This document shows, piece by piece, positions 25,268 to 34,407 of a DNA stretch of 64,000 bases (the stretch's first letter is position 1; each line of letters starts with the position of its first letter). The DNA comes from Limnobacter alexandrii (GTDB taxonomy: Bacteria > Pseudomonadota > Gammaproteobacteria > Burkholderiales > Burkholderiaceae_B): assembly GCF_005871185.1 (NCBI RefSeq), contig NZ_SWKN01000012.1, positions 1 to 64,000 on the forward strand. The letters run 5' to 3'. The position numbers and the translations under genes were made by a program. The notes beneath the pieces were generated by a model. It was not told the DNA's origin. It searched no databases and was given only the letters and a program-made list of their open reading frames with translations.

Positions 25268-26581
25268 ATGGCTTTTTCAGCAGGCGGTAGTTTCCAGCAG
25301 GGTTTGAGTGGTCTGAACGCGGCACAGCGTGGTTTGGAAGTGATTGCAAACAACGTGTCCAACGCCAGCGTGGTCGGCTTTAAAGGATCCGAGGCAGAGT
25401 TCTCTGATGTGTTTGCCCGTGCCTTCAACGGCGCGCGTTCCACCAATGGCATTGGCCTCGGTACCAGCCTGGCTGCGGTTACACAAAACTTCAAGCAGGG
25501 CAACATCAATGTGACCGGCAATCCTTTGGACCTGGCCATCAGTGGCACCGGTTTTTTCAAGGTGCAGGCAGGCAACGGTGACAACATTTACACCCGCAAC
25601 GGTCAGTTCACCTTGAACAACGAAGGCGTGATTGTGAACTCTCGCGGTGACAGGTTGCAGGGCTTCCCGGTGGATGCCGCCACAGGTCGCCCATCCGATG
25701 TGGCGCAAAACATTCTGGTTCCACGTGGCAGCATTCCTCCGGCTGCTACACGTTCAGGTCGTCTGGAATTGAACCTGGATGCACGTGCTACAGCCATTGA
25801 TCCTGCACTGACATTCGATCCAGCCAACTTGAACACCTTCAACAACTCAACATCGATGACGGTGTATGACGAGTTGGGCGGCGCGCACATTATGGCGGTT
25901 TACATGCGTAAGGAAGCGTCGAACGATTGGTCCGTATTTGCCACCGTCGACGGCACGCAAGTGGACATTGGTGCGTCACCCGTGGCAGTAACTGCTGCGC
26001 CAGCGCAATCCACTTCAGCCAACCTGCAATATGGCGTCGATGGTTTGCTGACTACACCCAACACCGGCAACCTGACTGTGGACATGTCGCGTTTCGTGAC
26101 CGCGAGCGGCGTGCCGTTTTCTTCCACTGGCACTGCACCCAACCAGTTCACTTTCAATATGAGCAACACCACGCAGTACGGCAGCTCATTTGTGGTGCAA
26201 AACCTGGGTCAAGACGGTTTTGAGTCTTCTCCATTTGCGGGCTTTGATGTGGGCGCCAACGGCATGCTGACCATCAGCTATGCAAACGGCCAGTTGGTAA
26301 ACCATGCGCAAATTGGCCTGTATCGCTTCCCGAATCCCGAAGGCCTGCAGCCAGTGGGTTCAAACGGCTGGTTGGCTACCAACTCGTCTGGCCCCGAACT
26401 GGTGTCGCTGAGTGAAGACACTGCCTTCGGCATTATTCAGTCGGGCGCTTTGGAAGAGTCGAACATTGATTTGACAGCTGAATTGGTTGCGATGATTTCC
26501 GCACAGCGGGTTTATCAGGCCAACTCACAGACCATCAAAACACAAGACTCGATTTTCCAGACCATTACCAACCTTCGTTAA
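25268..26581 (+). CDS. flgE: Flagellar hook protein FlgE
   Basis: FlgE forms the curved hook that joins rod and filament. The 437-residue protein has the N-terminal GLSGLNAAQRGLEVIANNVS segment and the C-terminal ESNIDLTAELVAMISAQRVY helix. An extended middle part forms the outer hook domains. It is longer than E. coli FlgE (402 residues), mainly in that central part. AAGGAG lies 8 bp before the start. Confidence 0.96.
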   Translation: MAFSAGGSFQQGLSGLNAAQRGLEVIANNVSNASVVGFKGSEAEFSDVFARAFNGARSTNGIGLGTSLAAVTQNFKQGNINVTGNPLDLAISGTGFFKVQAGNGDNIYTRNGQFTLNNEGVIVNSRGDRLQGFPVDAATGRPSDVAQNILVPRGSIPPAATRSGRLELNLDARATAIDPALTFDPANLNTFNNSTSMTVYDELGGAHIMAVYMRKEASNDWSVFATVDGTQVDIGASPVAVTAAPAQSTSANLQYGVDGLLTTPNTGNLTVDMSRFVTASGVPFSSTGTAPNQFTFNMSNTTQYGSSFVVQNLGQDGFESSPFAGFDVGANGMLTISYANGQLVNHAQIGLYRFPNPEGLQPVGSNGWLATNSSGPELVSLSEDTAFGIIQSGALEESNIDLTAELVAMISAQRVYQANSQTIKTQDSIFQTITNLR

Positions 26582-26606
26582 TGTGAACTGAAGCGGGATT
26601 GCACAC

Positions 26607-27344
26607 ATGGACAAACTGATTTTCCTGGCCGCCCAAGCCGCCAAAGGCACAATGTCTCGCCAAGAGAACATTGCCAACAACCTGGCCAACGTGAACACGC
26701 CCGGGTTTCGGCAACAACTCATGGCGTTTCAAAGTGCGCCGGTCACCGGCGAGGGCAGTGGTTCCCGAAGCTTTGCGGTGGAAACCAGCATTGGCTTCGA
26801 TACCACGCCAGGACAAATCCAGTCCACGGGTCGGGAAATGGACGTGGCCATTCAAGGCGAGGGCTGGTTTGCAGTCAACGACGCCAAAGGCAACGAGGCC
26901 TACACCCGCAACGGTTCCTTTCAACTGGATGGCCAAGGCAACCTGGTGACCCAGGAAGGTTATTCAGTCATCGGCAGCAATGGCCCGATCAATGTGCCGC
27001 CAGATCATCGCTTGTCGTTTGAAGGCGATGGTTCGGTGTCTGCGATTCCGCTGGGTGGCGACACCAATGTGGTTCAACTGGGCCGCCTGAAACTGGTGAA
27101 TATCCCCGAAGGTGAAATCAACCGGGGCGACGACGGCTTGTTCCGCGCCGCCAACGGTGACCCCGCGGAAGCCGATTTGAATGTGCGTGTTGCAGGCGGC
27201 TTCATTGAAAGCAGCAACGTGAATGCAGTGGACATGATGGTGCAAATGATCACCGCAGCCCGCCAGTATGAAACCCAAATGAAAATGATCAGCACGGCCA
27301 AAGAAAACGGCCAGGCCGCCAACAGCCTGTTTGGCATGAACTAA
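26607..27344 (+). CDS. flgF: Flagellar proximal rod protein FlgF
   Basis: Rod protein of 245 residues with the axial-family N-terminus ([20 protein letters not shown]) and C-terminus ([20 protein letters not shown]). The middle has the FlgF/FlgG fold signature [18 protein letters not shown]. It lies between the hook gene and flgG, the usual order. Confidence 0.95.
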   Translation: MDKLIFLAAQAAKGTMSRQENIANNLANVNTPGFRQQLMAFQSAPVTGEGSGSRSFAVETSIGFDTTPGQIQSTGREMDVAIQGEGWFAVNDAKGNEAYTRNGSFQLDGQGNLVTQEGYSVIGSNGPINVPPDHRLSFEGDGSVSAIPLGGDTNVVQLGRLKLVNIPEGEINRGDDGLFRAANGDPAEADLNVRVAGGFIESSNVNAVDMMVQMITAARQYETQMKMISTAKENGQAANSLFGMN

Positions 27345-27357
27345 GGAGAAACCCACC

Positions 27358-28140
27358 ATGATGCGTTCTTTGTGGATTGCAAAAACAGGTCTGGATGCCC
27401 AGCAAACCCAGCTTGATGTTATTTCCAACAACCTGGCCAACACAGCCACCAACGGCTTTAAACGCTCGCGCGCTGTGTTCGAAGATTTGTTGTATCAAAC
27501 ACTGCGCCAGCCCGGTGCACAAACCACCGAGCAAACTCAAGTGCCTTCTGGCCTGCAAATTGGTACTGGTGTAAAGCCGGTTTCAACGGTGCGTAATTTT
27601 GCGCAGGGTAACTTGCAGCAAACCGGCAACACGCTTGATGTCGCCATCAATGGCCAAGGTTTCTTTCAAGTGCAAATGCCCGATGGCACCACCAGCTACA
27701 CCCGCGACGGCAGCATTCAGATTGACGCCAACGGCACCCTGGTCACATCCAACGGCTATCCTGTTCTTGGGCCAGTCACCATTCCCCAAGGCGTGCAGGA
27801 AATTTCCATTTCTCAGGATGGTGTGGTGTCTGCCGTGGTGCAGGGCCAGGTACAACCTCAGGAACTGGGTCAAATTCAGTTGGCCAGTTTTGTGAACCCG
27901 GCCGGTTTGTTCAGCATGGGCCAAAACCTGTATTCAGAAACAGCGGCTTCTGGCGCGCCCACACAAGCTGTGGCGGGTACCAACGGCGTGGGTTTCATCT
28001 CCCAGGGTTTCGTGGAAACATCGAACGTGAATGTGGTGGAAGAACTGGTGGGTTTGATTCAGGCCCAGCGCGCTTACGAAATCAATTCCAAGGCAATCTC
28101 CACATCTGACCAGATGTTACAGCGCTTATCTCAGCTTTGA
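27358..28140 (+). CDS. flgG: Flagellar distal rod protein FlgG
   Basis: FlgG builds the distal rod that runs through the P and L rings. The 260-residue product equals the length of E. coli FlgG. It starts [20 protein letters not shown] and has the FlgG-specific region ALRQPGA-like ([19 protein letters not shown]), which controls rod length in other species. It also shows the C-terminal [26 protein letters not shown] lies close to its start. Confidence 0.97.
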   Translation: MMRSLWIAKTGLDAQQTQLDVISNNLANTATNGFKRSRAVFEDLLYQTLRQPGAQTTEQTQVPSGLQIGTGVKPVSTVRNFAQGNLQQTGNTLDVAINGQGFFQVQMPDGTTSYTRDGSIQIDANGTLVTSNGYPVLGPVTIPQGVQEISISQDGVVSAVVQGQVQPQELGQIQLASFVNPAGLFSMGQNLYSETAASGAPTQAVAGTNGVGFISQGFVETSNVNVVEELVGLIQAQRAYEINSKAISTSDQMLQRLSQL

Positions 28141-28188
28141 TTTTTAAAACCTCAGTCACACTGAACGTGTTCTGATGGAGTGTATGGC

Positions 28189-28878
28189 ATGAAAAGTTTG
28201 GTTCTAATCGGTTTAACGGCAGTGTTCTCGATAACTTTAGGGGCTTGTTCAACTTTCGCACCGAAAGTTGACATGCCCGAGAAAACAACCGTGCCGCAAC
28301 CGGTGCAGCAGCCGGACCAACTGGCCATGGCTGCCCCCACGGGTAGTCTGTACAGCCCGGCCACCTATCGCCCCCTGTTTGAAGACCAGCGCGCCCGGTT
28401 TTTGGGTGACACACTGACCATTCAAATTATTGAACAGATCAACGCCGCGCAAACCAACTCCATGAGCGCTTCCCGCAGCGACTCTGCCAGCATTGATATT
28501 CCCTTGATTCAAGGCTTCTTTGGTAGCCGTGACTTGCGTGCAATCAACGGCAGTGCCAGCAGCGACAAAGACTTTTCTGGCGAAGGCTCCAGCCGCGCCG
28601 CCAATACACTGACTGGTTCCATCACAGTGACCGTGGCCAGCGTGCTGCCCAACGGCAACTTGCAAGTGGTAGGCGAAAAACAGATTGGTACCAATCGTGA
28701 AGTGGAATACCTGAAATTCAGCGGCGTTGTGAATCCCATTACCATTTTGCCCGGCAATGTGGTGCCCAGCACCAAGGTCGCCGACGCACGTATTGAATAC
28801 CGCGGGAAAGGTGCCTTGGACTCTGCCACAGCCATGGGCTGGTTGAGCCGCTTTTTCCTGACCGTGTTGCCTTTCTGA
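28189..28878 (+). CDS. flgH: Flagellar L-ring lipoprotein FlgH
   Basis: FlgH is an outer-membrane lipoprotein that forms the L ring. The 229-residue precursor has a lipobox LGAC with the acylated Cys at residue 20 when started at the ATG at 28189. GGAG is 8 bp upstream. The conserved blocks YRPLFEDQRARFLGDTLTIQ and LPNGNLQVVGEKQI are present. A GTG at 28180 would add three residues and is less likely. Confidence 0.96.
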   Translation: MKSLVLIGLTAVFSITLGACSTFAPKVDMPEKTTVPQPVQQPDQLAMAAPTGSLYSPATYRPLFEDQRARFLGDTLTIQIIEQINAAQTNSMSASRSDSASIDIPLIQGFFGSRDLRAINGSASSDKDFSGEGSSRAANTLTGSITVTVASVLPNGNLQVVGEKQIGTNREVEYLKFSGVVNPITILPGNVVPSTKVADARIEYRGKGALDSATAMGWLSRFFLTVLPF

Positions 28879-28891
28879 ACTGGACCTCACC

Positions 28892-30037
28892 ATGAAACGC
28901 ATTTCCTTGCCGGAATTGAAAGACCGAATTATCAAAGGCGTTGTGCTCGCCTTGACCGCCGCTGCGGTCATGGCGTTTGGCACACAAGCTGACGCACAAA
29001 CCCGAATTCGCGACCTGGTCACCGTGTCTGGCGTGCGCTCCAACCCAGTGTATGGCTACGGCATTGTGATCGGCCTGGATGGCACCGGCGACCAAACCAC
29101 ACAAACACCATTTACCAGCCAAAGCATTGTCTCCATGCTGCAGCAGTCGGGCATCACCTTGCCACCGGGTGCCAATTTGCAATTGAAGAACGTCGCTTCG
29201 GTCATGGTCACCGCCAATCTGCCTGCCTTTGCGCAACCCGGCCAGGCCATCGATGTCACTGTGTCCTCCATCGGCAATGCCAAAAGCCTGCGTGGCGGCA
29301 TGTTGTTGATGACCCCCTTGAAAGGTGCAGACGGTCAGGTATACGCACTGGCCCAAGGCCAATTGATTGTGGGTGGTGCAGGTGCTTCTGCAGGTGGTTC
29401 CAAAACAGTGATCAACCACTTGTCAGCAGGCCGTATTCCGGCGGGTGCCTTGGTTGAACGTGAAGTGGCCTCGCCCTTCCTGCTGGGAGAAACCCTGCAG
29501 CTGGAATTGACGACAACCGATTTTTCCAACGCCATTCGCGTGGCCGAGGCAATTAACAACAACATGGGCCCGAACGTGGCCCAAGCGCTCGACGGCCGCA
29601 CCATCAAGGTTCGTGCACCCTCCAACCCCAACGACCGCGTGGCGTTTTTGTCGCGTGTTCAGGAACTGAGCATCAACAAAGCCATGGGCAGTGCCAAGGT
29701 CATTGTGAATGCACGCACGGGTTCGGTGGTCATGAATCAGGCCGTGATGCTGGAAAGCTGCGCCGTGGCACATGGCAACCTCACCGTCAAAATTACTTCT
29801 ACCCCGGTTATTTCACAACCTGCGCCATTTGGTCAGGGCGAAACCGTGGTGACTGAGGTGGCCGATATTCAAATTTCCGAAGCCGGTGGCGAGTTGATTG
29901 AGATCAAGGGGGCCGCCCAGTTGTCCGATGTGGTCAAAGCCTTGAATGCCTTGGGCGCTACGCCCAGCGATCTGATCTCGATTTTGCAGGCCATGCAAAC
30001 CGCTGGCAGCCTGAAAGCTGAACTTGAGGTGATCTAA
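28892..30037 (+). CDS. flgI: Flagellar P-ring protein FlgI
   Basis: FlgI forms the periplasmic P ring around the rod. The 381-residue precursor has a signal peptide at about 1-36 (TAAAVMAFGTQADAQ) and the conserved RIRDLVTVSGVRSNPVYGYG and GLDGTGDQTTQTPFT blocks. C-terminal parts include ALNALGATPSDLISILQAMQ. Its export and assembly need FlgA, encoded divergently at 22769-23473. Its stop codon touches the flgJ start codon. Confidence 0.97.
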   Translation: MKRISLPELKDRIIKGVVLALTAAAVMAFGTQADAQTRIRDLVTVSGVRSNPVYGYGIVIGLDGTGDQTTQTPFTSQSIVSMLQQSGITLPPGANLQLKNVASVMVTANLPAFAQPGQAIDVTVSSIGNAKSLRGGMLLMTPLKGADGQVYALAQGQLIVGGAGASAGGSKTVINHLSAGRIPAGALVEREVASPFLLGETLQLELTTTDFSNAIRVAEAINNNMGPNVAQALDGRTIKVRAPSNPNDRVAFLSRVQELSINKAMGSAKVIVNARTGSVVMNQAVMLESCAVAHGNLTVKITSTPVISQPAPFGQGETVVTEVADIQISEAGGELIEIKGAAQLSDVVKALNALGATPSDLISILQAMQTAGSLKAELEVI

Positions 30038-30451
30038 ATGACGCCATTGTCGAACAAGCCGCTTGATACCCAGCAAATGCTGTCCATGGACTCCCGCAGC
30101 CTGGAAGGCTTGAAGCGCGGTGCGCGCTCCGAACGGGGCAGCGAGGAGTTCAATGCAGCAGTTGACAAGGTGGCCGTGCAGTTCGAATCCATTTTTCTGC
30201 AGATGGCCTTGAAAAGCATGCGCGATGCCACACCCGAGGGCGGTTTGTTCACCGATTCCAGCACCAAAACCTATCAGGGCATGTACGACCAGGAACTGGT
30301 TCAGAAACTGTCGGGCAAGGGTTTGGGCCTTGCTGGCGAAATTGCACGGCAGTTAAAAGCCGGTGCAGGCGTGGGTGGCGAGCAAACCATTTTCCCGCCA
30401 GGGCAGATCAAGAAAGACTTCCCCTCAACTTTCCCGAAAACTGACCGTTAA
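30038..30451 (+). CDS. flgJ: Single-domain rod-cap protein FlgJ (no muramidase domain)
   Basis: FlgJ acts as a rod scaffold or cap. This 137-residue version contains only the N-terminal rod-binding domain (VAVQFESIFLQMALKSMRDA, SKTYQGMYDQELVQKLSGKG with the STKTYQ beginning). In enterobacteria and many betaproteobacteria FlgJ is about 300 residues with a C-terminal glucosaminidase/muramidase that opens the peptidoglycan. That domain is absent and no lytic enzyme is encoded next to it, so a separate hydrolase must act. The frame ends cleanly and shows no sign of a frameshift. Confidence 0.92.
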   Translation: MTPLSNKPLDTQQMLSMDSRSLEGLKRGARSERGSEEFNAAVDKVAVQFESIFLQMALKSMRDATPEGGLFTDSSTKTYQGMYDQELVQKLSGKGLGLAGEIARQLKAGAGVGGEQTIFPPGQIKKDFPSTFPKTDR

Positions 30452-30481
30452 GTCGTTCAAGACACCAAAGGATCCTGAATC

Positions 30482-32215
30482 ATGTCTAACTCGGTTTACG
30501 GAATTGCGCTCAGCGGCCTGAATGCGGCCCGGGCAGGGCTATCCACCACCTCGCACAACATTGCGAACAGCAACACCGTTGGTTTTAATCGCCAGCAGGT
30601 GATTCAACAGTCGCGTCCCTCCACGGGCAGCGACATTGGCTATATTGGCCAGGGCGTTGACATTGCTTCCGTGCAGCGGGTGTATTCCGATTTCATCAAT
30701 GCACAGGAACAGAAAGCCACATCCGATGCGGCTTTTTACAATGCCAAGGCGCAGCAAATTGCCCGTGTCGACGCCATGATCGCCGACGATGCGTCGGGCT
30801 TGTCCAGTGCCCTGAGTATTTTCTTTGGTGCCGCGCAAACCCTGTCGACCAATCCGGCCGATCTGGCCGCGCGTCAGAACTACTTGTCCTCGGCTGGAAC
30901 CCTGACTTCGCGATTCAACGGTTTGAATACGGTGATGGACGAATTGCGCAGTGCCACCAACCTGAAAGTTCGTGACACGGTGGAGCAGCTGAACAACGCC
31001 ACCTCGCAAATTGCGGCGTTGAACAATCAAATCGTGACCGCCTTGAACCAAACCTCCAATGGTGGCCCACCCAATGATTTGATGGACCGCCGGGACAAAT
31101 TGATTCTTGAGTTGTCCCAGCAGGTACAAACCACCCGTGTCGACATGAAAGACGGATCGACCAATCTGTTTTTGGCCAATGGGCAGTCTTTGGTTGTAGG
31201 TACAACTCAATTCAAGGTTCAAACACAGGTTGATCCTCAGGATCCACAAAATTTGCTGGTTGGAATGACAAGCAAAGTCAACGGACAGGATCGTTTGCTG
31301 GCCTTTGATTCTGGCAGCCTTGGCAATGGTGCACTGGCAGGTTTCCTGAGCTTTCGTGAAAATGAACTGACCGAGTACCAAAACACCATTGGCCTGCTTG
31401 CCGCCCGAATTGGCCAGGCAGTGAACGATATTCAAACCACCGGTGTAGACCTGGACAACAACCCAGGCAGCGCCCTGTTCAGTTTCGGCAACAGCGGTAA
31501 TTTTGTAACTGACATTTCCCGCGTTGTGCCCAATATCAACAACAGCACAGCCAACCCGACGCAAATCACCATGCGTGGTCTTGATTTGTCCAAGCTTGGG
31601 CCCGCCGAATACGAAGTTCAAATTGTGGGCAGCCAGCCCCGTTATCGCGAGATGGGCTCAAATGGTCCGTTTGTTCCTGCCGCATTGGTGACTGACCCAG
31701 GCGGTGATTACTATGAAATTCGCGACCCCGCAGGTGCACCATTGCTCAGCTTCCAGTTGAGCAATGCCACGCCGCAGGAAGGCGATCGTTTTGTGCTGAT
31801 GCCTGTGCGTGAAGCCGCCTTGAACATGCGCACTGCGCTCAATCGGCCTTCTGAGGTGGCAGCGTCTTCCGCCGTCAACCCCAGCATCGGTAACAACGAA
31901 AATATTTTGAAGGTCGCTGCGTTGCAGACTGCACGCACCCTGTCTCAGTCCAATAACTCAGCGGGAGTTTCCATTTCGGACGGGTTCAACCAATTGGTCA
32001 GCCGCGTGGGCAACAAAACCCGTGAATTCAATCTGGCTGCAGAGTCACGCGAGACCGTGTTGAACCAGGTGGCCGATTCACGCGATGCCTTGCAGGGCGT
32101 CAACATGGATGAAGAAGCGGCCAACCTGATCAAGTTTCAACAGGCTTACCAGGCTTCCGGGCGAGTTATTTCACTGTCCAAAGAATTGTTTGATCAAATC
32201 CTCAGCATGTTCTGA
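30482..32215 (+). CDS. flgK: Hook-filament junction protein FlgK
   Basis: FlgK is the first junction protein between hook and filament. The 577-residue protein has the N-terminal GIALSGLNAARAGLSTTSHN helix and the C-terminal GVNMDEEAANLIKFQQAYQA motif typical of FlgK. It is exported with help of the chaperone FlgN. Length is slightly above E. coli FlgK (547). No sigma-28 site was seen in the 30 bp gap after flgJ. Confidence 0.96.
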   Translation: MSNSVYGIALSGLNAARAGLSTTSHNIANSNTVGFNRQQVIQQSRPSTGSDIGYIGQGVDIASVQRVYSDFINAQEQKATSDAAFYNAKAQQIARVDAMIADDASGLSSALSIFFGAAQTLSTNPADLAARQNYLSSAGTLTSRFNGLNTVMDELRSATNLKVRDTVEQLNNATSQIAALNNQIVTALNQTSNGGPPNDLMDRRDKLILELSQQVQTTRVDMKDGSTNLFLANGQSLVVGTTQFKVQTQVDPQDPQNLLVGMTSKVNGQDRLLAFDSGSLGNGALAGFLSFRENELTEYQNTIGLLAARIGQAVNDIQTTGVDLDNNPGSALFSFGNSGNFVTDISRVVPNINNSTANPTQITMRGLDLSKLGPAEYEVQIVGSQPRYREMGSNGPFVPAALVTDPGGDYYEIRDPAGAPLLSFQLSNATPQEGDRFVLMPVREAALNMRTALNRPSEVAASSAVNPSIGNNENILKVAALQTARTLSQSNNSAGVSISDGFNQLVSRVGNKTREFNLAAESRETVLNQVADSRDALQGVNMDEEAANLIKFQQAYQASGRVISLSKELFDQILSMF

Positions 32216-32235
32216 TCGGGTTTCAAGGAAAAATT

Positions 32236-33213
32236 ATGGCAATCGGCAGAATCAGCACCAACCAGTACTTCAAGCTCAGCACCGACCGCATGAGCAAGCA
32301 ACAAACTGAACTGGTCAAATTACAGGGGCAGCTGGCAACAGGGCAGCGGGTGCTGAAACCCTCGGATGACCCTTTGGCCATGTCAGTGGCTTTGGGTGCC
32401 AAAGCGGGTGTGAAAACCATCGACAGCTATCAAAGCAACATCACCTACGTGAACAACCAGTTGGGTCAAATGGATGTGGCCTTGCAATCGGCTTCGGACA
32501 TCATGGTGTCCATCAAGGAAGCATTTTTGCAGGCAGGAAATGCAACATTAAGCCCTGCTGATCGGGAAATTATTGCGCAAGACATTGAAGGCCGCATGGA
32601 AGAGTTGCGCGGTATTGCCAACCGCACAGACGCCAACGGTTACTACATGTTCTCAGGTACGTTTCAAGACCGGGAGCCATTCCAGACTCCCGGTGGTGCA
32701 GTATCCGGCACGTTTTTGGAAACCACCACGGCAGCTGCTGGTGAAGCAGTGATTGGTCGAGAAATTCAAGTGGCCAGCGGCCGTTTTGTAAACCTGAGCA
32801 TTACAGGCCAGGACGCCTTTGTAGACCCGAATACGAATGAAGATGCCTTTGCGATTCTTCGTGATGCGGTGGCTTTGTTGCGCAATCCTTCTTACCCCAA
32901 TGGTCAGGAGGGTGCCACGCCCCAAGATACTTACTTGAAAGCGTTTAACGACAAGGGTGCACAGCTCGACAACATTTTTGACCAGGTGCAAATTTCCCGC
33001 ACCAAAGTGGGTGTTCGCCTGCGTGAGGTTGAAACCCTGCAACAGATTAACCAGGCTGCCCAGTTGGAGCTTGAACGCGTTGCCGGTGAGGCGGTGGGGC
33101 TTGATTATGCCAAGGCCATCAGCGAGCTGTCTCAGGGCCAATTGCAGCTTCAGGCTGCGCAGCAAAGCTTTGCGAGTACCTCGCAGCTGACCTTGTTCAA
33201 CTTTATTGGTTGA
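32236..33213 (+). CDS. flgL: Hook-filament junction protein FlgL
   Basis: FlgL joins FlgK to the filament. The 325-residue protein shows flagellin-like ends: MAIGRISTNQYFKLSTDRMS with TGQRVLKPSDDPLAMSVALG, and a C-terminal AKAISELSQGQLQLQAAQQS. The middle has the YMFSGTFQDREPFQTPGG motif of FlgL. It is the last gene of the flg operon. The second copy of the modular repeat begins at its stop codon. Confidence 0.95.
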   Translation: MAIGRISTNQYFKLSTDRMSKQQTELVKLQGQLATGQRVLKPSDDPLAMSVALGAKAGVKTIDSYQSNITYVNNQLGQMDVALQSASDIMVSIKEAFLQAGNATLSPADREIIAQDIEGRMEELRGIANRTDANGYYMFSGTFQDREPFQTPGGAVSGTFLETTTAAAGEAVIGREIQVASGRFVNLSITGQDAFVDPNTNEDAFAILRDAVALLRNPSYPNGQEGATPQDTYLKAFNDKGAQLDNIFDQVQISRTKVGVRLREVETLQQINQAAQLELERVAGEAVGLDYAKAISELSQGQLQLQAAQQSFASTSQLTLFNFIG

Positions 33214-33777
33214 ACTTGAAGGGTAACCGCTGCTGTTTCCTGCTGGTTTCTTGCCCACTCGGCATGGGTGACTCGTGCCGCATGTAACCGGTGACTCTTG
33301 ATCTGAACTTGAAGGGTCACCGCTGCCCGAAAACTTGGCATTTCGGCCTGTCTGCTTGAGTCTGCACTAAGCCAAGCCCTCCAAAAGTAACGGTCGGGTC
33401 TTGGCTTTCGCGCATGGGCGCGATCGTTAGTCTCTGCGCGCCAAGCCGGCAAGTTTTCTGACTGGTCATCGTGCGACCACTTGCAAGTTCAGCTCTGCAT
33501 CACCGCTGGGTTCAACGCCCAATTGGCGGCGGTGTTTCGATCGCCTCGCCTTCAAGAAAACCTGCCCGTTTGAATTCACCCGCTACGGTCGGCCAAAGGC
33601 CGGCACCGAGACTCGGCCCGCCCTTTTGCCGAGCGAGGTGAGTCAGGGTGAATCTCAAAAAGGGAAAACCAGGTTTTCAGGCGAGAGATTGAAACCCAAG
33701 CCGATCGGGCAGTTAACGAGCGGTCGAGTGAGCAGCAACCCAAGCCGATCGGGCAGTTAACGAGCGGTCGAGCAAGC
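33214..33777 (+). repeat. Modular intergenic repeat, copy 2
   Basis: This element fills the whole gap between flgL and the convergent response-regulator gene and holds no credible gene. A head of two related units carries TGAACTTGAAGGGTMACCGC. Module A follows (33329-33458, arms GAAAACTTGGC and GGCAAGTTTTC, 10 of 11 paired). Next are a core (33459-33555), module B (33556-33678, perfect arms GAAAACCTG and CAGGTTTTC) and a tandem tail. Module A holds inner hairpins AAGCCAAG/CTTGGCTT (33369-33407) and TCGCGC-ATGG-GCGCGA (33408-33423). Module B holds CGGCC-AAA-GGCCG and CCGAG-A-CTCGG. Confidence 0.88.
33679..33777 (+). repeat. 44 bp tandem repeat tail of copy 2
   Basis: Two units with a 44 bp period, each holding CCCAAGCCGATCGGGCAGTT and then AACGAGCGGTCGAG. 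The last unit runs up to the stop codon of the regulator at 33778-34407. Confidence 0.85.
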
Positions 33778-34407
33778 TTAAATCAGCCCGTTCTCCAAGG
33801 CATAGCGCGTCAGTTCACCATTGGTTTTCATGCGCATTTTCTCAAGAATCCGTGCCCGATAAACGCTCACAGTCTTGGGGCTAAGTGACAATTCATCCGC
33901 AATTTCACTTAACTTTTTGCCCGCAGCAATCATCCTGATGGTTTGAAATTCACGGTCACTCAGCGTGGCATGCAGGGGCTTCTCAGAGTCCTCAGTCAAG
34001 TGGCTGGCCAGTGATTCTGCAAGCTCGGGGGTAATGTACTTGCGGCCCGCAGCAATTACCTGGATCGCATCCACCAGTTTTTCAGGGGCGGTGTTCTTGG
34101 TCAAATACCCAGAGGCTCCAGCCTTCAGGCAACGCACAGCGTACTGGTCTTCCGGGTGCATCGACAGCATCAGGATTTTCAGGGCAGGGTATTTGTCTTT
34201 CAAAATTTTAACAATGTCCACACCGTTTTTTCCTGGCATGGAAATATCCAGAATGGCCAAGTCAACCTCATGCGCGTTCATGGCCTTCATGATTTCTGAA
34301 TACTCGCCCGCTTGGGCCGCCACCTGAACAAATCCTGTGTCATCCAGCAACTGCTTCAGGCTTCCCCGAAGCAATGCATGGTCATCTGCCAGCAGCACCT
34401 TAATCAT
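33778..34407 (-). CDS. NarL/FixJ-type response regulator
   Basis: A 209-residue DNA-binding response regulator. The receiver domain has its phospho-Asp at residue 54 (LAILDISMPGKNG). The C-terminal LuxR-type helix-turn-helix lies at about 145-205 (TLSDREFQTIRMIAAGKKLS, KTVSVYRARILEKM). The ATG at 34407 follows GAGG and overlaps the end of the kinase gene upstream by 8 bp, so the two are co-translated partners. The location between flgL and cheR suggests a link to motility, but the target genes cannot be read from the sequence. Confidence 0.92.
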   Translation of the reverse strand: MIKVLLADDHALLRGSLKQLLDDTGFVQVAAQAGEYSEIMKAMNAHEVDLAILDISMPGKNGVDIVKILKDKYPALKILMLSMHPEDQYAVRCLKAGASGYLTKNTAPEKLVDAIQVIAAGRKYITPELAESLASHLTEDSEKPLHATLSDREFQTIRMIAAGKKLSEIADELSLSPKTVSVYRARILEKMRMKTNGELTRYALENGLI

